A stretch of 24,312 nucleotides of DNA from JBBRLA01 sp038231615 (GTDB lineage Bacteria > Myxococcota_A > Polyangia > Palsa-1104 > JAEUJZ01): NCBI GenBank assembly GCA_038231615.1, contig JBBRLA010000035.1, positions 1 through 24,312 on the forward strand, given 5' to 3'. The notes beneath the pieces are model-generated. The model made no database searches. It saw only the letters and a program-made list of their open reading frames with translations, and was not told the origin of the DNA. The position numbers and the translations under genes were made by a program. The stretch's first letter is position 1. The number at the start of each line of letters is the position of its first letter. Below are positions 13,274 through 22,590 of this stretch, in pieces.

Positions 13274-15285
13274 TCCACATGACGCGGGCACGCACGGTGC
13301 TGGCCACTGGGCTCTGCGTATTTCCCGGGGCCCTGCTCCTGTCCCTGGGATTCAAGGTGCTGCTGCCGCTGCCGGCGCCTCTGGTGCTGCCGACCCTCCT
13401 TTGGCACCTGGCCGGGGCGGGGGTGATGACGCTGACGGTGGCCATCACCGCCTGGGTGGCGCTGTGGCCGGCGACGCCCTATCTGGACCTGGCCCAAAGC
13501 GACCCCGAGCCCCGCGGCGCCGAGCCCCGGGAAGCCAAGGCGGCGGCGCTGTCCTTCGCCTCCCGGGTGGCCACCGCCGGGACCTGCACCGGAGAGCTGA
13601 CCGTGGTCGCGGGCGGGCTCTCGATGACCGTGTCGGGGCAGGCCCTGCCCCTGACGCTGACCATGGCGGCGACGGTGTCGATCCTGGTGGGGCTCTCGTG
13701 GATCCTGATCTACGCCCTGGGGCAGCAGGCGGTGGCGCCGCTCCTTTCCCGGCTGCGCGACGTCAGCCTGCCGCAGGCCGGCAGGCAGAGCGGGGTGTCC
13801 CTGCGAGGGCGGCTGGCCTATACCCTGTTCATCGTGGTCACCGCCGGGCTGGTCTCGGCGGCGCACTTCGCCGATGCCTACCTGACGCGGGCGGAGGAGC
13901 AGGAGAACCGGGTGCATCAAGCGCAGACCGCCCGCTGGCTGAAAGCGACGCTGCGCGGCCTGGACCCGCGCACCGCGCAACGCATGTGCGAGTCGCTGCC
14001 GCTGTCCCAGGGGTACCCGAGCCTGCAACCCCCCGCGCCCACCGCCGGCAACAACGACCCGACTCCAGAAACGACAGCAACGCCCCCAGAAACGACAGCG
14101 ACGCCGTCGCCCCTGGTCTTTTCCTTGCCTGGGGGCCAGAACCTTTACCTGCCAGCCGGCGAGGCGCCCGAACGCCCGGTGGGGATTCTGCTGGTCTTGT
14201 TGATCCTCCTTTCGTGCACAGGGGTCATCGCGCTGCAACTTTCCGGCCTGATGGACCGGGACGTGGGGGTGCTGCTCCAGCAGGTGCGCGAACTGACCCA
14301 GGCGCAGTCCGGGCAGGTGATTTGGCGCACCCATGCCGAGGCCCCCGAACTGGCCGAGTCGCAGCAAGTCTCGTCGGCGCTCTCGCGGCTGATGGACCGG
14401 ATGCGACGGCTGCACGTCGAGTCCTACCTGGCCATCGAGCGCACCATTGACGGGCGCCGGGCCAAGTCGCAGTTCCTGGCCTCGATGAGCCACGACCTGC
14501 GCAGCCCGCTGTCCTCGGTGCTGGGGTTCTCCGAACTGCTCACCAGCGGCTATGAGGGGGACATCCCGGATGCGGCGCAGCGGCGTCTGCTCTACATGCA
14601 CCGCACCGGCAGGCGGCTCTTGCGGCTGCTCTCGGAGATACTGGACACGGCCAAGGTCGAATCGCAGACCATCGAGCTGCACCCGCGGCTCTGCTCCCCG
14701 GGGGATCTGCTGTCCCAGGCGGTGGCCGAGGCACGGCGCGGGCGGATGCAGGACGACATGCCGGTGCTGCTGCAGATCATGCCCGGCCTGCGCCCGGTAC
14801 ATGTCGACCCGGTGCGCTTCCCCCAGGCGCTGGCACACCTCATCGGCCATGTGCTGGACGGCGCGGCGACGACCGCTGGCGACGGGCCCGACAACACCGA
14901 GGCGGCCGCCCACAAGGGCCACGTGCGGGTCAGCGCCCGGGAAGGCAGAAGCCCCACCGACCGCACCCCCACCTTCGAGGTCGAGGTCGAGCACATCCAC
15001 CCACCCGGGCTCTCCTCCGATTCCACCCAGCCCCTGGGCACCGTCGGGCTGGGTCTGGCCCTGCCGCTGGCCCGGCGCCTCATCGCCTTGCATGGCGGGA
15101 CCATCGAGGTAGGCCCGGGAATGGGGGCCGGCGAGCCCGGCCCATACGGAACGACCAGTCGCAGCGGCCGACGCGACCCCCGAGAGGCCAGCAGCCCCAG
15201 GGATGCGCGCACTCGCCCGCGCCCGGAACACATGCATGTCGGCGGCACCGCCTTGCGGGCGATTGTGCCGATCCGCCCACACTAA
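13270..15285 (+). CDS. membrane histidine kinase with intact H-box but degenerate ATP-binding domain
   Basis: A 671-residue protein, starting at the ATG of the ATGA overlap rather than further upstream. It shares the layout of its neighbour: N-terminal membrane segments (about 8-60, 110-160), another at about 185-205, an extracytoplasmic stretch with a Thr/Pro repeat (TPETTATPPETTATPSP), a membrane segment (about 302-323), then a HAMP/helical linker and kinase core. The H-box is canonical, SMSHDLRSPLSSVLGF with His408. The ATPase domain is damaged: the N-box region reads QALAHLIGHVLDGA with His527 in place of the essential Asn, and the G1 DxGxG is replaced by EHIHPPGL. Only the G2-like GTVGLGLA (from 590) survives. 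An Arg/Pro-rich insertion precedes the final strand. It should receive phosphate but not make it. Confidence 0.9.
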   Translation: MIHMTRARTVLATGLCVFPGALLLSLGFKVLLPLPAPLVLPTLLWHLAGAGVMTLTVAITAWVALWPATPYLDLAQSDPEPRGAEPREAKAAALSFASRVATAGTCTGELTVVAGGLSMTVSGQALPLTLTMAATVSILVGLSWILIYALGQQAVAPLLSRLRDVSLPQAGRQSGVSLRGRLAYTLFIVVTAGLVSAAHFADAYLTRAEEQENRVHQAQTARWLKATLRGLDPRTAQRMCESLPLSQGYPSLQPPAPTAGNNDPTPETTATPPETTATPSPLVFSLPGGQNLYLPAGEAPERPVGILLVLLILLSCTGVIALQLSGLMDRDVGVLLQQVRELTQAQSGQVIWRTHAEAPELAESQQVSSALSRLMDRMRRLHVESYLAIERTIDGRRAKSQFLASMSHDLRSPLSSVLGFSELLTSGYEGDIPDAAQRRLLYMHRTGRRLLRLLSEILDTAKVESQTIELHPRLCSPGDLLSQAVAEARRGRMQDDMPVLLQIMPGLRPVHVDPVRFPQALAHLIGHVLDGAATTAGDGPDNTEAAAHKGHVRVSAREGRSPTDRTPTFEVEVEHIHPPGLSSDSTQPLGTVGLGLALPLARRLIALHGGTIEVGPGMGAGEPGPYGTTSRSGRRDPREASSPRDARTRPRPEHMHVGGTALRAIVPIRPH

Positions 15286-15316
15286 ACAGAATCACGTTGA
15301 TGAAGAGTCATTTTAG

Positions 15317-15480
15317 GAAGAAGCACATGGCCGGAGCAGATTTTGGCGCACCCCCGCAGCGACCGAGGGAGCGTACTACTGTACGTGACCGAAGGGAGTG
15401 TGGGGGCACCTCCCGCGGCTGAGCGCATGCGAAGCCGTGGGGGAGAGGTACGCCAAAATCTGCCCGGCCAGGTGCTTCTA
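15317..15480. mobile_element. MITE-like palindromic element with three-way-junction fold
   Basis: Imperfect terminal inverted repeats of about 32 bp (15319-15351 and 15448-15480) share AGAAGCAC, TGGCCGG and GCAGATTTTGGCG, with only a few differences. The element is flanked on both sides by TTTAG (15312-15316 and 15481-15485), which looks like a 5-bp target duplication. Two internal hairpins fill the middle. One is closed by CCCCC/GGGGG (15351-15355 and 15402-15406) and capped by CGTAC-TACT-GTACG. The other pairs CTCCCGCGGCT with AGCCGTGGGGGAG (15410-15445). No ORF. It could be a non-autonomous transposon or a structured RNA. Confidence 0.65.
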
Positions 15481-15535
15481 TTTAGCTTGGCTTGCGAATC
15501 GCGGTAGATCCAGACCCAAGTGGCACCCTGCCTGA

Positions 15536-15541
15536 TATAAT
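15536..15541 (+). promoter_or_regulatory. TATAAT -10 element upstream of the MoxR operon
   Basis: A perfect TATAAT stands out in a GC-rich setting 26 bases before the MoxR ATG. At a 17-bp spacing the -35 would be GACCCA (15513-15518), only a weak match to the consensus. It lies 55 bases after the MITE-like element. Confidence 0.4.
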
Positions 15542-15567
15542 TGCCAGACGATGCGAGTCGATTCCCG

Positions 15568-16572
15568 ATGACAGCTGCCGCCATTTCTTCCCTGCCCCGT
15601 TCCGCCGCCACACCCTCGGTCAAGGTCGCCTATGGGATCTTCCAGCGCCTGTGCCAGAGCGTCAGTCAAGTGATCCACGGCAAGCCCGAGACCATTCGCC
15701 TGGCAGTGGTGACCCTGGCCGCCCGCGGGCACCTGCTTCTGGAGGACGTCCCCGGCGTGGGCAAGACCACCCTGGCCCGCGCCCTGGCCCGTTCCATCGG
15801 CGGGACCTTCCGCCGCATCCAGTTCACCTCCGATCTCTTGCCCTCGGACATCCTGGGCGTCTCGGTGTGGAACGAGGAGACCCGGGCCTTCGAGTTCAAG
15901 CCTGGCCCGATCTTCGCCAATGTCGTCCTGGCCGACGAGATCAACCGCACTACCCCGCGCACCCAGTCGAGCCTCCTTGAGGCCATGAGCGAAGGCAGCG
16001 TATCGGTGGACCATCACACCTATACGCTCCAGCAGCCCTTTTTGGTAATGGCGACGCAGAACCCGATCGAGCACTTTGGCACCTATCCGCTGCCCGAATC
16101 GCAGATGGACCGCTTCCTTCTGCGCCTGCGCCTGGGCTACCCCAGCCGCATCGACGAGCGTCGGGTGGTGGTCAAGGGCAGCGAGTTCGATCCGATCGAG
16201 GGCCTGCAGCCGGTGACCACCCACGACGAGGTGTTCCTCCTACAGCAGGCGGCCAGCCGGGTGCGGGTGGACGATTCGCTGCTGGAGTACGCCGAGCGGG
16301 TCATCGGCGAGACGCGGCGCTCGCCGCTCTTGTCCCTGGGGGTGTCGCCGCGGGGTTTTCAGGCCTGGTATCGCGCCGCCCAGGCGCGGGCGGTGTCGGA
16401 GTGCCGCGACTACTGCGTCCCCGACGACCTGCGCGAGCTGGCGCTGCCGACGCTGGCCCACCGTCTGGTGCTGAACGGCGGCGGGCAGGGCCTGGGCGAT
16501 GCACCGGGCACCCGGCGCGAGGAGGCCGAGCGAGTGCTCGGCAACCTCATCGAACGCATCCCCATCCCCTGA
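15568..16572 (+). CDS. MoxR-family AAA+ ATPase
   Basis: A 334-residue protein from ATG 15568. The frame extends to a TTG at 15541, but that overlaps the -10 element. It has Walker A DVPGVGKTT (Lys66), Walker B VVLADEIN (Asp123) and the family signatures LLEAMSEG, FLVMATQNPIE, YPLPESQMDRFLLR and the C-terminal RSPLLSLGVSPRG. MoxR ATPases act as chaperones that help mature or insert cofactors into partner proteins, typically together with DUF58/VWA proteins. Here a DUF58 gene and a TgpA-like transglutaminase follow directly, the standard gene order. Cytosolic, ATP-driven; substrate unknown. Length and motifs are complete. Confidence 0.95.
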   Translation: MTAAAISSLPRSAATPSVKVAYGIFQRLCQSVSQVIHGKPETIRLAVVTLAARGHLLLEDVPGVGKTTLARALARSIGGTFRRIQFTSDLLPSDILGVSVWNEETRAFEFKPGPIFANVVLADEINRTTPRTQSSLLEAMSEGSVSVDHHTYTLQQPFLVMATQNPIEHFGTYPLPESQMDRFLLRLRLGYPSRIDERRVVVKGSEFDPIEGLQPVTTHDEVFLLQQAASRVRVDDSLLEYAERVIGETRRSPLLSLGVSPRGFQAWYRAAQARAVSECRDYCVPDDLRELALPTLAHRLVLNGGGQGLGDAPGTRREEAERVLGNLIERIPIP

Positions 16573-16621
16573 TCCATCAAGCAATGATCGGTCTATGAAG
16601 CTATGAAGTCGGTGATGATCC

Positions 16622-17754
<1,133 letters not shown>

Positions 17755-17758
<4 letters not shown>

Positions 17759-19992
17759 GGTTCGCCGCCACCCACAAGCTGGTCTCGTACTTGATGGTCT
17801 CAACTGCCTTCTTGGTGCTGGCGCTTTCGGGAGAGCTGCCGACCGGGCTTTCCGCGGTGACCTCGGTGGGCATTTTCGCGTCGTTCTTCTTCGATCCCCA
17901 GCGCCGCCCCTTCATGATGCGCCGGCCGTGGAACTGGGGCTGGACCGTGGCCCTGCTGGTGGCGCTGACCTACGCGGTGGTGCAGTATCTCCACGGCGAA
18001 TCGCTGCTGGCGGTGGGCACACCCTATTTGTGTTACCTGCTGCTCGGCAAGCTGTGGAACCGCAAGCAGAACCGGGACTACCTGCAAGCCTATGTGATCA
18101 GCTTCTTCATGCTGGTGGCCGGCACGGTCCTGAACAACAACATGGTCTACGCCCTGTGCTTCGTGTTCTACGTGATCTTCTCCACGTGGACGCTGACTCT
18201 TTTTCATCTACGCCGGGAGATGGAGGAGAACTACCTTTTGAAGCACGTGCAGGGCAAGGACGGCAAGGCCGCCGAGAGCGAGCGCGTCGAGGTCGACCGC
18301 ATCCTCAACTCGCGCCGGGTGGTGGGCAAGGAGTTCCTGCTGGGGACGTCGCTGATCTCGGTGGCGATCTTCCTGACCTCGGCGGTGATCTTCTTTCTGA
18401 CCCCGCGCATCGGCCTGTCCCTGGACATCCCGCTGCAGCGCCACGGCATGACCACCAGCGGCTTTTCCGACCGCATCGAGCTGGGCGGACATGGACGCAT
18501 TCGTGACAACCCGCAGATCGTGATGCGGGTGGAAGTGCCCTCGGGCAAGCCGGGCGGGCCCCTGCACCTGCGCGGCGTCAGCTTCGATCACTACGAGCGC
18601 GGGCGCTGGTCGCGCAGCCGCAACATCGAACCCACGCCCTTCACCCGTTTCATCAGCTACCACTTCGTCGATGCCGGCCCGAATCGGCTTACCTCGCGGG
18701 ACGCGGAGCGGCTGCTTTCGGGGACCCTGCGGACCGAGGTGTTCCTGGAGCCGATCGACGTGGCCGTGCTCTTCGCCCCATCGCGGGTGGTGGCGGTCAC
18801 GCTGCCCGAGACGCTGCTGCCGGAGCAGGGCATGAAGCTCGTTCCCGGGCCGGGCGGGGAACTCTTCGTGCGGGACCGCAAGGCGGGCATGCACTATACC
18901 GCCTACTCCGACATCCGCTCCCCCCCACAAGAAGATCTAGCCAAGGCCCCCGAGCTGCCGAAAGAGCATGACGCAGACCTGGACGTCTACATGCAGGTCC
19001 CCAAGGACCTGCCGCCGCGCGTGCGCAAGCTGGCGGCGGACCTGACCCAAAACGCCCACTCGCCCCATGAAAAGGCCACGGCGATCCTGCGCTACCTGCA
19101 AGGCTACGCCTACACCACGCAGATCCAGCGGGACGAACGCTACGAGCCGATCGAGGACTTCCTTTTCGTGCAGAAGCGCGGCCACTGCGAATACTTCGCC
19201 AGCGCCATGGCGATCCTCCTGCGCCTGTCGGGCGTGCCGACCCGCAGCATCAACGGTTACCTGGGCGGAAGCGAGTGGAACGACTACGGCCACTACCTGG
19301 TGGTGCGGCAGCAGGACACTCACTCGTGGGTCGAAGTCTACCTGGAAGGCCGGGGATGGGTCACCTACGACCCCACGCCGCCATCGGCCCTTCTGCTCAA
19401 CGGATCGATGATCTTCCAGTCACTGCGGCAGATCGTCGACAACCTGGAGCTGAGCTGGTTCAAGTACGTCATCGAGTACGATCTGCGCGCCCAGATCGAG
19501 ATGGCCCGCAACGTGAAAATTTTCCTCGACCGCGATCGCAAGCAGAAGGGCGGCCCGGGGCTGCGGGATTTCCTTGCGCACGCCTTGCGGCGGGCCCGGA
19601 CCTTCATGCCGCTGCTTTTGCCGCTCTTCCTTCTGGCCCTGGGGTACGTGGTGCGGCGGTACTGGCGCATGCGAAAGGCCGACACCCGGGTGCCGGGCGG
19701 GCGGGCCCATGTGCTGATCCGGCGGGCGCTGGTCGTTCTGAAGTGCCGCGGCTACGTGCAGCGGCCGGGGGAGACATTGCAGGGGCTGGCGGCCCGGGTC
19801 ACCGCAGCGGGAGATCCAACCGGCCCGCCCTTCGCCACCCTGGTCGAACGCTTCTACGCTGTGCGTTTCGGCGGCGAGGCCCCGGATGCCGCGGCGTTCC
19901 GCGACCTCCTGCGGGCGGTGGCGCAATCGCCTCTTCGACCCGAGGAGGAACAACCGCCGCGCCGAAGGATGAGTTGGCGGCGAGGCGCGTGA
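17755..19992 (+). CDS. TgpA-type membrane transglutaminase-like protease
   Basis: A 745-residue protein from the GTG that overlaps the DUF58 stop (GTGA). This start fits the family, which begins with membrane helices; the open frame upstream overlaps DUF58 and is spurious. Several N-terminal membrane segments (DUF3488-like, about residues 10-140 and 200-225) precede a periplasmic transglutaminase-core domain. Its catalytic triad is visible: Cys478 in RGHCEYFASAMAILLR, His523 in DTHSWVEVYL and Asp539 in TYDPTPP. A further membrane helix (about 620-640) and a cytosolic DUF4129-like tail follow. TgpA in Pseudomonas is an essential membrane protein with a periplasmic transglutaminase domain. Here it is the third gene of the MoxR-DUF58 operon, probably in envelope protein processing. 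Confidence 0.93.
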
Positions 19993-20032
19993 ACTTGACA
20001 GGTCCGGGTCGACGCGGGCACCTTGTGTGCCG

Positions 20033-20722
20033 ATGCCTGAGTCGCTGAGCCTGGCCCCCACCGCGGATCCGAAGATCTTTGTGGCACCCGATGGGGTGCG
20101 TCATTCGCCACCGCTGGACTGGGAGTGCCTGCCGCCAGGCGATGGGGGGCTCACGCGGCGGGTCAAGCTTTTGGGCCCAAGCTGGGCGGTGATCGAGAAG
20201 CTGGGCCGCAAAGCCTTTTCCCGGGGCCTGTGGGCCCCCCGGGAGAACATCGCCGCGGCCCGCGCCACGCTTGTCGCGGAGCGATCCACCGATGCCTACG
20301 CAAAGCGACGGCAGGCTGACTTGGCGCGGCGCGAACGCGGGCAGGAAGCCTATGTCCGCTCCTTCGCCGAGGAGGTACTGGAGTTCCTGGCCTTCTCGCC
20401 GCGCTACGCGGACCTTGCCCGGGACCTTGCCACCCGGGTCACGCTGCACGCCACGCCGGTGGGCAGTGGGACGGTAGCGCGAACCGAACGGATTCCGCTG
20501 GAGCAGCGGGCGGAGGCCGCCGTGGTCGCCTGGCTGCGCCATCAGACGACGGCCTATGATCAGCTCAAGATTCCGCGCATCAAGGGGATGCGCCGCGAGG
20601 TGCGGCAAAAGCTCGCGGCGGTCTCACGCGAGCTGCTGAATCGGCACCGCAGAGATGACGAGCCGCACGCCGTGGCGGTCTGCGCGCTCTGCGCGGCATG
20701 CCAGCGGCCGAAGCCGGGTTGA
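20033..20722 (+). CDS. DUF2293-domain protein
   Basis: A 229-residue soluble protein from ATG 20033; a GTG two codons earlier is an alternative, and neither has a good ribosome binding site. The N-terminal part is unremarkable (DPKIFVAPDGVRHSPP, LLGPSWAVIEKLGRKAFSRGLW). The region from about residue 155 reads AVVAWLRHQTTAYDQL, KIPRIKGMRREVRQKLAAVS, RELLNRHR, which matches my recollection of DUF2293. This is a conserved domain of unknown function found in bacteria and fungi. A cluster of three Cys (VCALCAACQ) near the C-terminus may bind metal. It lies 40 bases after the transglutaminase, so it may share that transcript. Function unknown. Confidence 0.75.
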   Translation: MPESLSLAPTADPKIFVAPDGVRHSPPLDWECLPPGDGGLTRRVKLLGPSWAVIEKLGRKAFSRGLWAPRENIAAARATLVAERSTDAYAKRRQADLARRERGQEAYVRSFAEEVLEFLAFSPRYADLARDLATRVTLHATPVGSGTVARTERIPLEQRAEAAVVAWLRHQTTAYDQLKIPRIKGMRREVRQKLAAVSRELLNRHRRDDEPHAVAVCALCAACQRPKPG

Positions 20723-20900
20723 GGCGCGGGCCCCGGGGAACCCATACCGGCGAAGACGTATATCACTAAAGATAGACGTACGCGACAAGCTGCCTCGGCG
20801 TTAGGCGGGCAAACCGTTCGTCGCTCCAGTGCGACAGTTCGCGATTGTCGGGCTGGAACGGGTCGGTGGATGTGCGTGGCCTCCGTCCCAACGTCGCTTG

Positions 20901-20923
20901 CGCCGGACTCAGGTTGTCCGGCG
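20901..20923. promoter_or_regulatory. perfect inverted repeat upstream of the response regulator
   Basis: CGCCGGAC-TCAGGTT-GTCCGGCG, with 8-bp arms and a 7-nt centre, ends 27 bases before the regulator ATG. A weaker CGACA...TGTCG pair lies near 20831-20849. The position suits an autoregulatory operator for the XRE domain, or a 5'-UTR hairpin. Confidence 0.4.
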
Positions 20924-20950
20924 GGGCCCCGGCGTGATATTAAAGAAGAC

Positions 20951-21574
20951 ATGCCCGAGCCCGTGGCCTCCCTCCCTCTAGATGTGCTCGTCGTGGACGA
21001 TGAATCCGACGTACGCGGAATGCTGGGGGACTTTCTCGGTTTTCTGGGCTGTCGCGCCGTGCTGGTCGCCACGGCGCAGCAGGCGCTGGAGCGGCTGGCC
21101 CAGGGCAGCTTTCACGTGGCCATCGTGGACCTGCAATTGCCGGACATGGACGGGATGACCCTCCTGTCGCACATCCGCGAGCAGCACCGGGACCTGGCCC
21201 TCATCGTGCTGACCGGGTTCGCCACCGTGCGGTCGGCGTCGAACGCAGTGCGGCTGGCGGTCTCGGCGTATCTGGAGAAACCGGTCAACCAAGAGCAGCT
21301 TCGCGGGGATTTGGAAAAAATCGCCCGGGAGCGGGGCCTGATGAGCCTGGAGGACGAGGTGCTCCACAACCTGGGGCTGCGCATCCACGCCCGGCGCAAG
21401 GAGATGGGCATGAAGCTGCGCGATCTCTCGCAGATCTCTGGCATTTCGGTGTCCATGCTCTCGCAGGTCGAACGGGCCGCCGCCTCTCTGTCCATCGCCA
21501 ACCTGGTGCGGCTGGCAGTGGCGCTGCGGGTGGACGTGCGGGACCTCTTTTCCCCGATGAAGCCGCGGCCCTGA
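20951..21574 (+). CDS. response regulator: receiver domain plus XRE-type HTH
   Basis: A 207-residue protein from ATG 20951. An upstream in-frame ATG at 20870 gives a non-homologous extension; AAAGAAGA precedes the chosen start. The receiver domain occupies about residues 10-125: acidic pair VVDDES (Asp16-Asp17), phospho-acceptor Asp60 in IVDLQLPDMDG, Thr in VLTGFAT, and Lys in LEKPVN. All the key residues are present. A Cro/C1 (XRE) HTH follows at about 140-200 (IHARRKEMGMKLRDLSQISG, then SVSMLSQVERAAASLSI). No kinase gene is adjacent, making it an orphan. The methyltransferase follows after 9 bases. It likely binds DNA, possibly its own inverted-repeat leader. Confidence 0.9.
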   Translation: MPEPVASLPLDVLVVDDESDVRGMLGDFLGFLGCRAVLVATAQQALERLAQGSFHVAIVDLQLPDMDGMTLLSHIREQHRDLALIVLTGFATVRSASNAVRLAVSAYLEKPVNQEQLRGDLEKIARERGLMSLEDEVLHNLGLRIHARRKEMGMKLRDLSQISGISVSMLSQVERAAASLSIANLVRLAVALRVDVRDLFSPMKPRP

Positions 21575-21583
21575 AGTCGCCGG

Positions 21584-22585
21584 ATGCCGGTTCCCGACGA
21601 GTTCCCCGAGAGCCTTCTTCAGCGGGCACTCCTTGACCGGGACGCGCTTTTCGATGCCCGCCACGAGGCCGCCTTTCGCCTCTTCAACGGTTTCTCCGAG
21701 GGGGGCGATCGGGCAGCCACTCTGATCATCGATCTGTACGGGACCACCCTGCTCCTGCACAACTACGCCGATCCCCCCAAAGACGGTCACGCCTTGGTCT
21801 CGACCGCCTGGCGCTTCCTTCACGCCCGTCTACCCTGGATCGAGGCGGCGGTGCTGAAGTCGCGCTACGGGGCGACGCCCGGGGAGCGAAACGGCACGCT
21901 CCTTTTCGGGACCTCCGCCACCCGAAAGATCCGCGAGCACGGGGTGTGGTACGCCATCGACCTGAGCATGAATCGGGATGCCAGCTTCTATCTGGACACC
22001 CGCGGCCTGCGCCGCTGGGCGCTTCATCACCTGGGCGGCAAGAGCGTGCTCAACACCTTCGCCTATACTGGGAGCTTGGGGGTGGCGGCGCGGGCCGGCG
22101 GCGCGGCGCGGGTGGTGCACCTGGACAAAAGCCGGCAGTTCCTGAATGTGGCGAAGACCTCCTATACCCTGAACGGCTTCGCCATCGACAAACAGGACTT
22201 CCAGGTCGGCGACTTCTGGCCGCAGGTGAACCAGTTGAAGCGGGGCGGAGCGGGCTTCGACTGCGTCTTCCTCGACCCGCCGTTCTTCTCGGCGACGGCC
22301 AAGGGCGTGGTCGATCTGACGGAAAATTCCTCGCGGCTGATCAACAAGGTGCGTCCGCTGGTCAACGACGGGGGCTGCCTTGTGGCGATCAACAACGCGC
22401 TCTACCTAAGCGGGGCGGAGTACATGAAGACGCTGGAGTCGCTCTGCGAAGGGGGCTACCTGGAGATCGAGGGGCTGATCCCGGTCCCGGCGGACTTCAC
22501 CGGGAACGCAGCCTGGCGCATCACCGATCCGGCGCCGTTCAACCACTCGACCAAGATGGCGATGCTGCGGGTGCGGCGCAAATAG
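21584..22585 (+). CDS. class I SAM-dependent methyltransferase, RlmI/RlmK-like
   Basis: A 333-residue protein. The Rossmann SAM site is seen as VLNTFAYTGSLGVAARAGGA, followed by the acidic loop VVHLDKS and then LNGFAIDKQDFQVGDF. The catalytic-region motif is FDCVFLDPPFFS, and a late INNALYL stretch corresponds to the strand after the active-site loop in RlmI-type enzymes. RlmI and relatives methylate 23S rRNA cytosines. This protein lacks an obvious N-terminal PUA domain, so its exact target is uncertain. Co-transcribed with the response regulator (9-base gap). It ends only 5 bases from the end of the convergent M13 peptidase remnant. Confidence 0.88.
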   Translation: MPVPDEFPESLLQRALLDRDALFDARHEAAFRLFNGFSEGGDRAATLIIDLYGTTLLLHNYADPPKDGHALVSTAWRFLHARLPWIEAAVLKSRYGATPGERNGTLLFGTSATRKIREHGVWYAIDLSMNRDASFYLDTRGLRRWALHHLGGKSVLNTFAYTGSLGVAARAGGAARVVHLDKSRQFLNVAKTSYTLNGFAIDKQDFQVGDFWPQVNQLKRGGAGFDCVFLDPPFFSATAKGVVDLTENSSRLINKVRPLVNDGGCLVAINNALYLSGAEYMKTLESLCEGGYLEIEGLIPVPADFTGNAAWRITDPAPFNHSTKMAMLRVRRK

Positions 22586-22590
22586 CGGCA

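Noticed and set aside
11174..13291. 705-codon minus-strand ORF opposite kinase 1, and an 819-codon one opposite kinase 2
   Set aside because: Low-complexity Gly/Ala/Gln/Arg composition with no recognisable domain; the plus-strand kinases have full motif sets.
15519..15535. Sigma-54 promoter suggested by TGGCAC
   Set aside because: The required GC at the -12 position with correct spacing is absent; a TATAAT lies there instead.
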